The notes: a model not told the origin generated them from the sequence alone. A DNA stretch of 64,000 nt from Pseudomonas reinekei (GCF_001945365.1 NZ_MSTQ01000005.1:310001-374000); one strand, 5' to 3'; counted from the first letter of the stretch, positions 1-11,036 are shown. Translations and numbers: made by a program.

Positions 1-210
1 ACACGCCGCTTGATCGACTTCGCCGACCCGACCCACAGCCTGACCGTCAACCCGGTGGGCCAGAGTGGTGTGCCGTTTGACCGTCACTACGAGGATCAGG
101 CCGACGCGTATATCGAAGGAATTTATTACCAGGCGCACCTCAATGATGAAGAGGTGACGGCCAATACCCGCAGTACGTTGAAGCTGTTGCCGGCGCGGGG
201 TGCTCAGTAG
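1..210 (+). CDS. Penicillin acylase family protein, C-terminal end only
   Basis: The reading frame is open from the first base, so only the last 69 residues of a longer gene are here. They contain a GQSG-x-PF-x2-HY-x2-Q pattern, which resembles the C-terminal end of the beta subunit of penicillin/acyl-homoserine-lactone acylases. These are Ntn-hydrolases that are exported to the periplasm and cut themselves into two chains. The catalytic N-terminal Ser of the beta chain lies outside the window, so activity and substrate (beta-lactam or acyl-homoserine lactone) cannot be judged. The gene ends just before a REP palindrome. Confidence 0.7.
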   Translation, partial: TRRLIDFADPTHSLTVNPVGQSGVPFDRHYEDQADAYIEGIYYQAHLNDEEVTANTRSTLKLLPARGAQ

Positions 211-232
211 ATTTGTATTGGATGGACTGACG

Positions 233-308
233 CTATCGCTAGCAGGCTAGCTCCCACAATGGATCTGCATGCACCGGACCCATGTGGGAGCTAGCCTGCT
301 AGCGATAG
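233..308. repeat. REP palindrome pair (TAGCCTGCTAGC type)
   Basis: Two inverted copies of a roughly 25-base unit (CTATCGCTAGCAGGCTAGCT and its complement) are separated by about 25 bases. This is an intergenic REP doublet lying 3' of the acylase-type gene and 3' of the convergent GlxA-type gene. Confidence 0.85.
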
Positions 309-335
309 GCCCGCAAGACCAACGCAAATCCCGGC

Positions 336-1301
336 TCAGACCATCGCCGCAAAATTCAGCCTGAACTGCTGCGGCGTCACTCCCAACCTGCGGTTGAATA
401 CGCTGCGCATATGCTGGGCATCGCGAAAGCCGCACTGATAGGCCACGGTCTTGAGCGGTGCGCGGGTGCTTTCCAGCATCACCCGCGCCGCATCCACCCT
501 TGCCCGTTCAACGAACTCGGCGGGGGTGATTTTCGCCTCCTTGGCGAACACCCGGGAGAAGTTGCGAGCGCTCATGTTGGCGGCATTGGCCAGGTCAGCG
601 ATGGCCAGGTCGCCAGTCAGGTTGGCCAATACATAATGCTGGACCATCGCCACCGCCGACGTCGGCTCGGCGTGGGGCGTCAGGAACGGGCTGAATTGTG
701 ATTGCCCACCCGAACGCTGGGTAAACACCACCAACCGCTTGGCCACACTCAGTGCCACTTCCGGCCCGTGATCGCGCCCGAGCAAATACAGCGACAGGTC
801 GATCCCCGCCGTCACACCGGCCGAGGTGAAGAGCTCGGCATCCTGCACGTACAAGTGATCGGCCTCGACCTGGGTCGACGGACACAACGCCGCCAGCGCC
901 GCGGCATCGCCCCAGTGCGTTGTCACGGTCTGCCCGTCCAGCAACCCGGCCCGGGCGAGCATGAACGCGCCGTTGCAGATCGAACCAAAGCGCCTCGACC
1001 GTGCGCAAGCATCCCGCAGCCAGGCATCGAATGCGGCGCCAAAGTCCATGAACGGCAACTGCGGACCACCGGCGACCAACAGCAAATCGTAGGCCTGCAG
1101 CGCTTCGCCGAAATGCCGGTGGGCGATCAGAGCCAAGCCGTTGGAACAGGCCATCACCCCGCGCTCCACGCCGATCACCTCCAGACGGTAGTGATCCTCG
1201 GGCGCAAGGAAACGATTGGCCTCGGAAAATACATCCATGGGCCCGGTGACATCCAGCGCCTGAACGCCGGCAAATACCACGATGGCGATGGTTTTCTGCA
1301 T
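336..1301 (-). CDS. GlxA family transcriptional regulator (DJ-1/PfpI domain plus AraC-type DNA-binding domain)
   Basis: This 321-residue protein has the two-domain layout of GlxA/FtrA/CdhR-type activators. Residues about 4-180 form a class I glutamine-amidotransferase-like DJ-1/PfpI domain, with Cys109 in a SICNGAF nucleophile elbow. Residues about 220-318 are a double helix-turn-helix AraC domain, with the typical CGF-x-D-x2-H-x2-R-x-F second helix. The frame stays open upstream, but the ATG at 1301 gives a normal N-terminus (MQKTIAIVVF). Members usually respond to a small nitrogen compound and activate a neighbouring gene. The divergent HD-domain gene at 1539 is the natural candidate target, which is inference. 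Confidence 0.9.
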   Translation of the reverse strand: MQKTIAIVVFAGVQALDVTGPMDVFSEANRFLAPEDHYRLEVIGVERGVMACSNGLALIAHRHFGEALQAYDLLLVAGGPQLPFMDFGAAFDAWLRDACARSRRFGSICNGAFMLARAGLLDGQTVTTHWGDAAALAALCPSTQVEADHLYVQDAELFTSAGVTAGIDLSLYLLGRDHGPEVALSVAKRLVVFTQRSGGQSQFSPFLTPHAEPTSAVAMVQHYVLANLTGDLAIADLANAANMSARNFSRVFAKEAKITPAEFVERARVDAARVMLESTRAPLKTVAYQCGFRDAQHMRSVFNRRLGVTPQQFRLNFAAMV

Positions 1302-1339
1302 GGTCAAGAAGGCCTCTATGGGATCACGCGTACCTGGGG

Positions 1340-1372
1340 CGAGAGAGCTTGCTCCCTCGCCACGAAAGCAGA
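1340..1372. repeat. Short REP-like hairpin between divergent genes
   Basis: A GGCGAGAGAGCTTGCTCCCTCGCC palindrome of the smaller GCTTGC family lies in the 237-base divergent region between the GlxA-type gene and the HD-domain gene. Related copies lie near 22369 and 63503. Confidence 0.65.
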
Positions 1373-1538
1373 GCTGCCGCGACCAACCGTAGCCAATCCG
1401 TGCCCAACAAGCGAGGCTGGCGCGATATGCAGGTTCATTGGCAAGGATCGCAGCCATGGATCGATTGTCCGTTTCGGGGGGGTACGAACAGACTTGAATC
1501 CTCAGCGCCGCCACGGCGCTCACTGTGAGGCATCTTCC

Positions 1539-2180
1539 ATGAGCACCGCCATCGCCGGTATCAAAATCCCCGACAGCGCACTGGCCAAGGCCACCACCGA
1601 ATACATCCGCGACATCGAATCCGACCTGCTCTATCACCACTCGCGTCGGGTATTTCTGTTCGGCGCAATGACCGGCGAGCGCAAGCAACTGGCCTACAAC
1701 CCCGAGCTGCTTTACGTCGGTGCGATGTTTCATGACCTGGGCCTGGTGGAAGGGTATCGCAGCGACAACGAACGCTTCGAGGTCGATGGCGCCAACGCGG
1801 CGGCGGCGTTCCTCAAACCTTACGGGTTCAGCGATGACGATATCGAGCAGGTCTGGTTATCGATTGCCCTGCACACCACGCCGGGCGTACCGCAACACCT
1901 GCGCCCGACGGTGGCACTGGTGACCGCTGGCGTCGAGATGGATGTGCTGGGGATGGACTACGCGGCCTTTTCCACCGAGCAGCGTGAAACGGTGGTGCAT
2001 GCGCATCCACGGGGTGAGGGGTTCAAGGAGTGCATCATCTGCGCCTTTGCCGACGGCTTGCGCCATCGCCCGCAGACCACGTTTGGCAACGTGAAAACCG
2101 ATGTGCTGGTGGATCAGGAACCGGGGTTCAAGCCGATGAACTTCGTCGACGTCATCCGCACATCCCCTTGGGTCGCGTGA
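1539..2180 (+). CDS. HD domain-containing metal-dependent hydrolase
   Basis: This 213-residue protein is predicted to be cytoplasmic. It carries the HD-superfamily metal ligands: a His at 33/34 in LLYHHSRRV, His65-Asp66 in FHDLG, and further His and Asp residues downstream. The size and sequence style fit the cyanamide-hydratase-like/phosphohydrolase branch of HD proteins, but the substrate cannot be told from sequence. The ATG at 1539 is preceded by a TGAGG ribosome-binding site. It is transcribed divergently from the GlxA-type regulator at 1301, which may control it. An alternative is a generic HD phosphohydrolase acting on nucleotides. Confidence 0.85.
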   Translation: MSTAIAGIKIPDSALAKATTEYIRDIESDLLYHHSRRVFLFGAMTGERKQLAYNPELLYVGAMFHDLGLVEGYRSDNERFEVDGANAAAAFLKPYGFSDDDIEQVWLSIALHTTPGVPQHLRPTVALVTAGVEMDVLGMDYAAFSTEQRETVVHAHPRGEGFKECIICAFADGLRHRPQTTFGNVKTDVLVDQEPGFKPMNFVDVIRTSPWVA

Positions 2181-2193
2181 ACGCCAGATAACC

Positions 2194-2223
2194 CTGTGGG
2201 AGCGAGCCTGCTCGCTCCCACAG
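2194..2223. terminator. REP-type hairpin between convergent genes
   Basis: A near-perfect inverted repeat (TGTGGGAGCGAG, a short loop, CTCGCTCCCACA) lies between the convergent HD-domain gene and spuH. It has no T-run, so it is a REP core that may slow transcription from both sides rather than a textbook terminator. Confidence 0.5.
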
Positions 2224-2265
2224 CGAAAATGGGCTGGCCACAGCGTGGTCAACCCGACCTCAGGT

Positions 2266-3153
2266 TTACACCGCTTCCGGCTGCGCGCGACGCACGTCCG
2301 GTTGCTTCCACGAGTCGGCAGCGCTTTCTTCGATGGCCTGCTGGATTGCCCGCTTGCGGTTTTCTTCGGCGCGACGGCTGAAGAACCAGACCAGGAAGGT
2401 CACGATCGAAACGGCCAACAGGATCAGACTGGCCACGGCGTTGATCTCGGGCTTCACGCCCAGACGCACCGCCGAGAACACTTCCATCGGCAGGGTCGTG
2501 GAACCCGGGCCGGAGACGAAGCTCGCCAACACCAGGTCATCCAGCGACAGGGCAAACGACATCATGCCGCCGGCCGCCAACGATGGCGCGATCATCGGGA
2601 TGGTGATCAGGAAGAACACCTTCCACGGCCGCGCACCGAGGTCCATGGCCGCTTCTTCGATGGACAGGTCCAGCTCACGCAAGCGCGCCGACACCACCAC
2701 CGCCACATACGCCGCACAGAACGTCGTGTGGGCGATCCAGATGGTGACAATGCCACGTTCCTGCGGCCAACCAATCATCTGCGCCATGGCCACGAACAGC
2801 AGCAACAGCGACAGACCGGTGATCACTTCAGGCATTACCAGTGGCGCAGTGACCAGGCCGCCGAACAGCGTGCGGCCCTTGAAGTGGGTGATGCGGGTCA
2901 GGACAAACGCGGCCAGCGTCCCCAGTGCAACAGCGGCAATCGCCGTGTAGCAGGCGATTTCCAGCGAGCGCACCACCGAGCCCATCAGTTGCGAGTTATC
3001 CATCAGGCCGACGTACCACTTGATCGACCAGCCGCCCCATACCGTCACCAGTTTCGACGCGTTGAACGAGTAGATCACCAGGATCAGCATCGGCAGATAG
3101 ATAAACAACAGACCCACGACCAGCATCAGGCTGGAGAAACGGAAGCGCTTCAT
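2266..3153 (-). CDS. spuH: Polyamine ABC transporter permease SpuH (PotI family)
   Basis: This 295-residue inner-membrane permease has about six hydrophobic segments. Its C-terminal half carries the EAA loop (EEAAMDLGA) that contacts the ATPase. The N-terminus and the conserved SFNASK segment are typical of PotI/PotC permeases for putrescine and spermidine. The start overlaps the spuG stop by four bases (ATGA), so the two permeases are translationally coupled. It is the last gene of the spuDEFGH transport block, and a REP hairpin follows it. Confidence 0.93.
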   Translation of the reverse strand: MKRFRFSSLMLVVGLLFIYLPMLILVIYSFNASKLVTVWGGWSIKWYVGLMDNSQLMGSVVRSLEIACYTAIAAVALGTLAAFVLTRITHFKGRTLFGGLVTAPLVMPEVITGLSLLLLFVAMAQMIGWPQERGIVTIWIAHTTFCAAYVAVVVSARLRELDLSIEEAAMDLGARPWKVFFLITIPMIAPSLAAGGMMSFALSLDDLVLASFVSGPGSTTLPMEVFSAVRLGVKPEINAVASLILLAVSIVTFLVWFFSRRAEENRKRAIQQAIEESAADSWKQPDVRRAQPEAV

Positions 3154-4070
3154 TCTTTACCCTCCATTTCCTTGGCCTGACTGCGGTTGAACAGAATGAT
3201 CGGCACAATCAGGATCGCCAGCATCACCACCGCCAGGGCGGACGCCACCGGCCAGTCACGGTTGTTGAAGAACTCTTGCCAGAGCACTTTACCGATCATC
3301 AGGGTTTCCGGACCGCCGAGCAGTTCCGGGATCACGAACTCACCCACCACCGGGATGAACACCAGCATGCAGCCGGCGATGATGCCGTTTTTCGACAGCG
3401 GCACGGTGATTTTCCAGAAACTGTTGAAGGTGCTCGAACCCAGGTCGGAAGCGGCTTCCAGCAAACTCGTATCGTGCTTCACCAGGTTGGCGTACAGCGG
3501 CAGGATCATGAACGGCAGGTACGAATAAACCACGCCGATGTACACCGCCAGGTTGGTGTTGAGGATCTGCAGCGGTTCGTCGATCAAACCCATGCTCATC
3601 AGGAAGCCATTGAGCAGGCCGTTGTTGCTGAGGATGCCCATCCACGCATAGACGCGGATCAGGATCGCGGTCCAGGTCGGCATCATGATCAGCAGCACCA
3701 GCACCGTTTGCAGTTCTTTGCGGGCGCTGGCAATGGCGTAGGCCATCGGGTATCCAATCGCGAGGCAGAGGATGGTGCTGATCAGCGCCATCTTCAGCGA
3801 GCCGAGGTACGCGGCGATGTACAGCTCGTCGTCGCCCAGCATCGCGTAGTTGCCCAGGTTCAGCAGCAACTGCAGCTTCTGCTCGGCGTAGCTGTAGATC
3901 TCGGTGTATGGCGGGATGGCCACATCGGCTTCGGCGAAGCTGATCTTCAGGACGATGAAGAACGGCAACATGAAGAACAGGAACAGCCAGATGAAAGGAA
4001 CCCCGATGACCAACTGGCGGCCACCGGGAATTATTCGATTGAGGCGGCGTTTGAATTTGCGCATGTTCAT
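3150..4070 (-). CDS. spuG: Polyamine ABC transporter permease SpuG (PotH family)
   Basis: This 306-residue PotH/PotB-type inner-membrane permease has a basic N-terminus, a strong first membrane helix near residues 20-42, and an EAA loop (LLEAASDLGSS) in the second half. It forms the heterodimeric channel with SpuH. The ATG at 4070 overlaps the spuF stop (ATGA). A second ATG two codons later is possible. Upstream extension of the frame runs into spuF and is not needed. Confidence 0.93.
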   Translation of the reverse strand: MNMRKFKRRLNRIIPGGRQLVIGVPFIWLFLFFMLPFFIVLKISFAEADVAIPPYTEIYSYAEQKLQLLLNLGNYAMLGDDELYIAAYLGSLKMALISTILCLAIGYPMAYAIASARKELQTVLVLLIMMPTWTAILIRVYAWMGILSNNGLLNGFLMSMGLIDEPLQILNTNLAVYIGVVYSYLPFMILPLYANLVKHDTSLLEAASDLGSSTFNSFWKITVPLSKNGIIAGCMLVFIPVVGEFVIPELLGGPETLMIGKVLWQEFFNNRDWPVASALAVVMLAILIVPIILFNRSQAKEMEGKE

Positions 4071-5209
4071 GAGCGAAGCACCACGCCGCTGTCGTCTTCC
4101 CAATAGACGTAGACCTGATCACCCCAGGTCGGACGAGCACCACGACGTTCGGCGTTGGCCACGAACGACTGCACCAGCTTGCCGCTTGGCAACTCGACGT
4201 AGAACACCGAGTGCCCGCCCAGGTAGGCGATGTCGTGAACCTTGCCGCTGGACCAGTTGTACTGGCAGGTCGGCATGTCGGCGGTGACCAGCAGTTTTTC
4301 CGGACGGATCGCGTAAGTGACCGACTTGTCCTGCACCGAAGTGCTGATGCCGTGGCCGACGTAGATCTGACGATCCAGGTCTTTGCAGGTGATGATCGCG
4401 TGGCCTTCGGCGTCGTCGATCACTTCGCCCTCGAAGATGTTCACGTTACCGATGAATTCGCAGACCAGGCGGCTGGTCGGGGTTTCGTAGATGTCGATCG
4501 GGCTGCCGATCTGGGCGATCCAGCCCAGGTGCATGATCGCGATGCGCTCGGCCATGGTCATGGCCTCTTCCTGGTCGTGGGTCACCATGACGCAGGTTAC
4601 GCCCACGCGCTCGATGATCTCGACCAGTTCCAGCTGCATTTGCGAACGCAGTTTTTTATCCAGCGCCCCCATTGGCTCGTCGAGCAACAGCAACTTCGGA
4701 CGCTTGGCCAGCGAGCGGGCCAGTGCCACACGCTGACGCTGGCCACCGGACAACTGATGCGGCTTGCGCTTGGCGTACTGGCTCATCTGCACCAGCTTGA
4801 GCATGTCGGCCACGCGGGCATCGATTTCAGCGGCAGGCAGCTTGTCCTGCTTGAGGCCGAAGGCGATGTTCTGGGCCACGGTCATGTGCGGGAAGAGAGC
4901 GTAGGACTGGAACATCATGTTGATCGGCCGCTCGTACGGCGGCATGTCAGTGATGTCCACGCCATCGAGAAAAATGCGCCCCTCCGTGGGCCGTTCGAAA
5001 CCTGCGAGCATGCGCAGCAAGGTGGATTTGCCCGATCCCGAACCGCCGAGCAGGGCGAAAATCTCGCCCTTCTTGATTTCCAGGGACACATCGTCCACGG
5101 CAATCGTCTCGTCGAACTTCTTCGTGACCCGGTCGATTTTGACCAGTACCTGTTTAGGTGACTGGTCGCCCTCGAGGGCTTTCTTATAGGCGCCGGAGGC
5201 AACTGCCAT
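4067..5209 (-). CDS. spuF: Polyamine ABC transporter ATP-binding protein SpuF (PotG/PotA family)
   Basis: This 380-residue ATPase subunit energises polyamine uptake through SpuG/SpuH. It has a Walker A motif GGSGSGKST at about residues 55-63, the ABC signature LSGGQRQRVALAR near 154, and Walker B LLLLDEP followed by the D-loop. A C-terminal TOBE-like regulatory domain covers about residues 290-380, as in PotA/PotG. It lies 73 bases downstream of spuE and overlaps spuG by four bases, so spuEFGH probably form one transcript. Confidence 0.94.
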   Translation of the reverse strand: MAVASGAYKKALEGDQSPKQVLVKIDRVTKKFDETIAVDDVSLEIKKGEIFALLGGSGSGKSTLLRMLAGFERPTEGRIFLDGVDITDMPPYERPINMMFQSYALFPHMTVAQNIAFGLKQDKLPAAEIDARVADMLKLVQMSQYAKRKPHQLSGGQRQRVALARSLAKRPKLLLLDEPMGALDKKLRSQMQLELVEIIERVGVTCVMVTHDQEEAMTMAERIAIMHLGWIAQIGSPIDIYETPTSRLVCEFIGNVNIFEGEVIDDAEGHAIITCKDLDRQIYVGHGISTSVQDKSVTYAIRPEKLLVTADMPTCQYNWSSGKVHDIAYLGGHSVFYVELPSGKLVQSFVANAERRGARPTWGDQVYVYWEDDSGVVLRS

Positions 5210-5282
5210 TTACGAAACTCCCAGAAAAAAAGAGTGCAGTTCGCTCAAGGTGAGCCAACCTTGGATAGTTTGAGCCTTGAAG

Positions 5283-6467
<1,185 letters not shown>

Positions 6468-6567
6468 TTACCCTCGAAAAACCGTTCCAGCAAAACTTTT
6501 GTCATTTAATTCAACCTGTTGCCGCTATCGCCTTGATGACGACAACAGGTTATTGCATCAAACCGGC

Positions 6568-7680
6568 TTATTTACCCGATTTGATCTTGGTCCAGCTGCG
6601 GGTCAGGATCCGCTGGGTCGCGGCCGGCAAGTCGGCGATCGCGTACAGCTTGGCCAGCACGTCCGCCGGCGGATAGATGCCTGGGTCGGCGGTGATTTCT
6701 TTATCAACCAACGGTGTGGCAGCCGCGTTACCGTTCGGGAAGCGGACGGCGTTGGTGATTTCAGCCATGATTTCCGGTTTCTGCAGGAAGGTCATGAACT
6801 TGTAGGCGCCTTCGACGTTTTCGGCATCTTTAGGGATGGCGACCATGTCGTAGAAGCTGCCGGCACCTTCTTTCGGAATGTTGTAGCTGACTTTGACCTT
6901 GTCACCGGCTTCTTCAGCGCGGGACTTGGCCTGGTAGATGTCACCCGAGTACCCCACGGCCACGCAGATGTTGCCGTTGGCCAGGTCGGAGATGTACTTG
7001 GACGAGTGGAAGTAGCCTACCGAAGGACGGATTTTCAGGAACAGCGCTTCGGCTTCGGCCAGTTGTTTTTTGTCCTGGCTGTCGGTTGGATAGCCCAGGT
7101 AGTGCAACGCCACCGGAATCATCTCGGTTGGCGAATCGAGGAAACTGATACCGCAGGATTTCAACTTCGCGGCGTTCTCAGGTTTGAACAGCAGGTCCCA
7201 GGAGTTGGTCGGTGCGTCGGCACCCAGTGCAGCCTTGACCTTCTCGGCGTTGAAACCAATACCGATCGAGCCCCACATGTACGGGAAGGCGTGCTCGTTG
7301 CCCGGGTCGCTGACCGATACCGCTTTGAGCAGGTCGGTGTTCAGGTTCTTCCAGTTAGGCAGCTTGGACTTGTCCAGCTTCTGGTAGACGCCAGCCTTGA
7401 TCTGCTTGGCCAGGAAGTTGTTCGACGGTACGACGATGTCGTAGCCGGATTTGCCTGCCAGCAACTTGGCTTCCAGGGTTTCGTTACTGTCGAAAACGTC
7501 GTAGACCACTTTGATGCCCGACTCGTCTTCAAACTTCTTGATGGTGTCCGCAGCGATGTAATCGGACCAGTTATAGACGTGCAACACCTTGTCGTCCGCC
7601 TGAACCGCGCTCGCCATAATGCCCATCAGGGACATGGCGAGAAGAGTCTTGCCAGCAAGCTTTTTGCCTAATGCCTTCAT
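6568..7680 (-). CDS. spuD: Periplasmic polyamine-binding protein SpuD (putrescine-preferring by homology)
   Basis: This 370-residue PotF-type binding protein has a cleavable signal peptide (basic [11 protein letters not shown], hydrophobic core, cut near VQADD). The mature region begins [15 protein letters not shown]. It carries the [33 protein letters not shown] and [16 protein letters not shown] segments found in SpuD/PotF. It is a paralogue of SpuE, 187 bases upstream. Both end in RSWTK-x-KSGK. Two binding proteins feeding one SpuFGH channel is the known arrangement in Pseudomonas. Confidence 0.92.
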   Translation of the reverse strand: MKALGKKLAGKTLLAMSLMGIMASAVQADDKVLHVYNWSDYIAADTIKKFEDESGIKVVYDVFDSNETLEAKLLAGKSGYDIVVPSNNFLAKQIKAGVYQKLDKSKLPNWKNLNTDLLKAVSVSDPGNEHAFPYMWGSIGIGFNAEKVKAALGADAPTNSWDLLFKPENAAKLKSCGISFLDSPTEMIPVALHYLGYPTDSQDKKQLAEAEALFLKIRPSVGYFHSSKYISDLANGNICVAVGYSGDIYQAKSRAEEAGDKVKVSYNIPKEGAGSFYDMVAIPKDAENVEGAYKFMTFLQKPEIMAEITNAVRFPNGNAAATPLVDKEITADPGIYPPADVLAKLYAIADLPAATQRILTRSWTKIKSGK

Positions 7681-7850
7681 GCGTAATGCTCCAAATTTTT
7701 CTTTTTTGAACCACTGTGTTCAGCGGTCGAACCCCGACAACTGGAACCGCGGCTAGTCTGGCAAGATCCGAGGCGGTCTTTCAAGAAAAGGCCAACCTTT
7801 CTACTGCCCCAAGCGAAGGTGCCGCGGCGCCCTCGCTCAGAGCCTAGCAC

Positions 7851-9215
7851 TTAGCCCTGCAACGCACTCAGGGTGAGGTCCAGGCACTTGCGTGCCTTTG
7901 TTACCAGCTCATCGATTTCCGCCGGTGTAATCACCAGTGGCGGTGCGATGATCATGGTGTCCCCGACTGCGCGCATGATCAGGCCATTATCGAAGCAGAA
8001 CTGCCGGCAGATCATGCCCACACCCTTGCCTTCGTAGCGTTTGCGCGTGGCCTTGTCCTGAACCAGTTCGATGGCCCCCAACAGACCCACTCCGCGAACT
8101 TCACCCACCAGTGGATGATCGTTCAGTTCCCGCAGACGTTTCTGCAAATACGGTGCCGTTTCTGTCTTCACCCGCTCGACAATTTTTTCGTCGCGCATGA
8201 TGCGGATGTTTTCCAGCGCCACTGCGGCAGCCACCGGGTGACCGGAATAGGTGAAGCCGTGGTTGAAGTCGCCGCCCTCGTTGAGGACCGCCACCACTTC
8301 GTCTCGCACGATCAGGCCACCCATTGGGATGTAGCCGGAGGTCAGGCCCTTGGCGATGGTCATCATGTCGGGCTTGAGGTCGTAGAAATCGGAGCCGAAC
8401 CACTCACCGGTGCGGCCGAAACCGCAAATCACTTCATCGGCCACGAACAGGATGTCGTACTTGGCGAGGATTTCCTTGATGCGCGGCCAGTAGCTGTCTG
8501 GCGGAATGATCACGCCGCCGGCACCCTGGATCGGCTCGGCAATAAAGGCACCGACGTTGTCGACGCCGACTTCCAGAATCTTCTCTTCCAGCTGATTGGC
8601 GGCCCAGATCCCGAACGCTTCCGGGGTCATGTCACCGCCTTCGGTGAACCAGTACGGCTGCGCGATGTGAACGATGCCCGGGATCGGCAAGTCGCCCTGT
8701 TCGTGCATGTAGGTCATGCCGCCCAGGCTCGCGCCGGCCACGGTGGACCCGTGATAGCCGTTCTTGCGGCTGATGATGACTTTCTTGTTCGGCTGGCCCT
8801 TGATCGCCCAGTAGTGGCGAACCATGCGCAGCATGGTGTCGTTGCCTTCGGAGCCGGAACCGGTGAAGAACACGTGGTTCATGCCTTGCGGCGCGATGTC
8901 GGCAATGGCCTTGGCCAGTTCCAGTACCGGTGGGTGCGCGGTCTGGAAGAACAGGTTGTAGTACGGCAGTTCGCGCATCTGTTTGCTGGCGGCGTCCGCC
9001 AGTTCATCACGACCGTAACCGATCGCCACACACCACAGGCCGGCCATGCCGTCGAGGATCTGGTTGCCTTCGCTATCCCACAGGTACACGCCCTTGGCAT
9101 GGGTGATGATCCGCGGGCCTTTCTCTTTCAGCTGCTTGAAATCGCTGAACGGGGCCAGATGGTGATCATTGCTCAGGGTTTGCCATTCGCGGGTTTGCGG
9201 GTTGTTGCTGGTCAT
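7851..9215 (-). CDS. spuC: Putrescine/polyamine:pyruvate aminotransferase SpuC (class III, PLP)
   Basis: This 454-residue class III aminotransferase removes an amino group from putrescine or other polyamines, with pyruvate as the likely acceptor. Visible hallmarks are the [11 protein letters not shown] cofactor-phosphate loop, the [12 protein letters not shown] segment, and the PLP lysine in [15 protein letters not shown]. The ATG at 9215 follows GGAGA. It lies 61 bases downstream of spuB and 170 bases upstream of spuD. This matches the spuBC-DEFGH order and gives the transaminase route of putrescine breakdown next to the gamma-glutamyl route. Confidence 0.92.
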   Translation of the reverse strand: MTSNNPQTREWQTLSNDHHLAPFSDFKQLKEKGPRIITHAKGVYLWDSEGNQILDGMAGLWCVAIGYGRDELADAASKQMRELPYYNLFFQTAHPPVLELAKAIADIAPQGMNHVFFTGSGSEGNDTMLRMVRHYWAIKGQPNKKVIISRKNGYHGSTVAGASLGGMTYMHEQGDLPIPGIVHIAQPYWFTEGGDMTPEAFGIWAANQLEEKILEVGVDNVGAFIAEPIQGAGGVIIPPDSYWPRIKEILAKYDILFVADEVICGFGRTGEWFGSDFYDLKPDMMTIAKGLTSGYIPMGGLIVRDEVVAVLNEGGDFNHGFTYSGHPVAAAVALENIRIMRDEKIVERVKTETAPYLQKRLRELNDHPLVGEVRGVGLLGAIELVQDKATRKRYEGKGVGMICRQFCFDNGLIMRAVGDTMIIAPPLVITPAEIDELVTKARKCLDLTLSALQG

Positions 9216-9276
9216 GTGAATCTCCTAAAAAATCCAGGTGAAGGCGTGCCGCTGGACAACGGCGGCGCCCCGCATA

Positions 9277-10635
9277 TCAGACGGCAAAGAGCAGGAATTC
9301 CCGTTCCCACGAACTGATCACACGCTTGAAGTTTTCATGCTCGGCCCGCTTGACCGCCACGTAGCCAGTGATGAAGTTCTTGCCCAGGTACTTCTCGACG
9401 GTTTTGCTGTTTTCCATGCGTTCCAGCGCGTCTTCGATGGTCAGCGGCAAACGCAGGTTGCGGCGTTCATAACCACGGCCCACCACCGGTGCACTCGGGT
9501 TCATGCCTTCGACCATGCCGATGTAACCGCAGAGCAGGCTCGCGGCAATCGCCAGGTACGGGTTGGCATCGGCGCCCGGCAGGCGGTTTTCCACCCGGCG
9601 GCTTTGCGGGCCAGCGTCCGGCACGCGCAGGCCCACGGTGCGGTTCTCTTCGCCCCACTCCACGTTCACCGGTGCCGAAGTGTCCGGCAGGAAGCGGCGG
9701 AACGAGTTGACGTTGGGTGCGAACAGCGGCAACAACTCGGGAATCAGTTTCTGCAAGCCACCGATGTGGTGCAGGAACAACGGGCTCATGGTCCCGTCTT
9801 CATTGGAGAAGATGTTCTTGCCGGTCTCGATGTCGATGATGCTCTGGTGCAAGTGCATGGCACTGCCCGGCTCTCCCGTCATCGGTTTGGCCATGAAGGT
9901 CGCGGCCACGTCGTGCTTGAGCGCGGCTTCGCGCATGGTGCGCTTGAACACCAGGATCTGGTCGGCCAGGGACAGGGCATCGCCGTGACGGAAATTGATT
10001 TCCATCTGCGCCGTGCCGTCCTCGTGGATCAGCGTGTCGAGATCCAGCTCCTGCAATTCGCACCAGTCGTAGACGTCCTCGAACAACGGATCGAATTCGT
10101 TCGCCGCTTCGATGGAGAACGACTGACGACCGGTTTCCGGGCGCCCGGAGCGGCCGATCGGCGGCTGCAATGGATAGTCCGGGTCGTCACTGCGCTTGGT
10201 CAGGTAAAACTCCATTTCCGGCGCCACGATCGGCTGCCAGCCCTTGTCGGCATAGAGTTTCAGGACCTTCTTGAGCACGTTGCGCGGCGACAGCTCGATC
10301 GGGTTGCCTTGTTTGTCGTAGGTGTCGTGGATGACGATGGCGGTAGGCTCGATGGCCCATGGCACCACATACACCGCGCTCTGGTCGGGTCGGCAGATCA
10401 TGTCGATGTCGGCCGGGTCGAGCAGCTCGTAATAGATGTCGTCTTCGACGTAATCGCCGGTCACGGTCTGCAGCAGCACACTCTCTGGCAGGCGCATGCC
10501 TTTTTCGGCGATGAATTTGTTGGTCGGCGAAATCTTGCCCCGGGTGATCCCGGTCAAGTCGGCGATCATGCATTCGACTTCTGTGATCTTGTGGTCTTTC
10601 AACCAATCGGTGAGCTGGTCGAGGTTGTTACTCAT
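9277..10635 (-). CDS. spuB: Gamma-glutamylpolyamine synthetase SpuB (glutamine synthetase family)
   Basis: This 452-residue protein has the glutamine-synthetase beta-grasp and catalytic domains. Metal- and ATP-site segments are visible: PEMEFYL, MHLHQS, NSFRRF, and the RVENRLPGADANPYL signature. In Pseudomonas these GS-like enzymes ligate glutamate to a polyamine rather than to ammonia. The gene follows the decayed spuA and precedes spuC. It is a distant paralogue of the divergent spuI product. Confidence 0.9.
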   Translation of the reverse strand: MSNNLDQLTDWLKDHKITEVECMIADLTGITRGKISPTNKFIAEKGMRLPESVLLQTVTGDYVEDDIYYELLDPADIDMICRPDQSAVYVVPWAIEPTAIVIHDTYDKQGNPIELSPRNVLKKVLKLYADKGWQPIVAPEMEFYLTKRSDDPDYPLQPPIGRSGRPETGRQSFSIEAANEFDPLFEDVYDWCELQELDLDTLIHEDGTAQMEINFRHGDALSLADQILVFKRTMREAALKHDVAATFMAKPMTGEPGSAMHLHQSIIDIETGKNIFSNEDGTMSPLFLHHIGGLQKLIPELLPLFAPNVNSFRRFLPDTSAPVNVEWGEENRTVGLRVPDAGPQSRRVENRLPGADANPYLAIAASLLCGYIGMVEGMNPSAPVVGRGYERRNLRLPLTIEDALERMENSKTVEKYLGKNFITGYVAVKRAEHENFKRVISSWEREFLLFAV

Positions 10636-10673
10636 AAATGCCTCTAGGCTTTGAGTTTCCTGACTCTCGGGAG

Positions 10674-11036
10674 TCAGGCGATATTTGACGCATCGGCGTC
10701 GCGTTGAAATACGGGTTTGCGACAGGCTATCGTGTTCTTCGCGCTCCGCAAGGCAAATGCCAGGCGTGCAGAATCGCGAGCGGTGCCCAGAGCGATGGCT
10801 GAGCCACTATTGTGAATCGGTTCTATATTGAATGGAGTAACCGTAATGGGGGTGCCATCGAAGCCGTCCAGAATATCGGACAGCAACAGCGCAACCGTCA
10901 TCGACGTGAGATTCGCCGGCAGCGGCGAAGCTGCCAGGACCGCGGTGCGCACGCACGTGTCGCCACTCATGTGATAAGCATGCAGACCGATCTGTCTTGA
11001 GCAGTCGGTGACGCCGATTATCGGCAGGCGAGACAT
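10674..11036 (-). pseudogene. spuA: Remnant of spuA, gamma-glutamyl-GABA hydrolase (class I glutamine amidotransferase fold)
   Basis: The 120-codon frame begins MSRLPIIGVT-x-C and continues LHAYHMSGD, SDILDGFDG and NIEP, which follows the first 80 or so residues of SpuA/PuuD amidases (about 250 residues). It ends in a QRDADASN-type tail like those of fluorescens-group SpuA. The middle is missing or scrambled. There is no CRGFQE-type nucleophile Cys motif and no C-terminal HPEW catalytic His-Glu pair. Position directly upstream of spuB is the usual spuA place. I read it as an internally deleted, drifting gene that happens to remain open. A short unrelated functional protein is unlikely. Confidence 0.8.

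Noticed and set aside
233..308. CRISPR-like spacing of inverted repeats
   Set aside because: All paired repeats here are inverted REP doublets with no direct-repeat/spacer series.
2245..3180. Long open frame (311 codons) on the plus strand over spuH
   Set aside because: It is antisense to a clear permease gene, is extremely rich in His, Gln, Arg and Asp, and has no family features. It is a GC-rich shadow frame.
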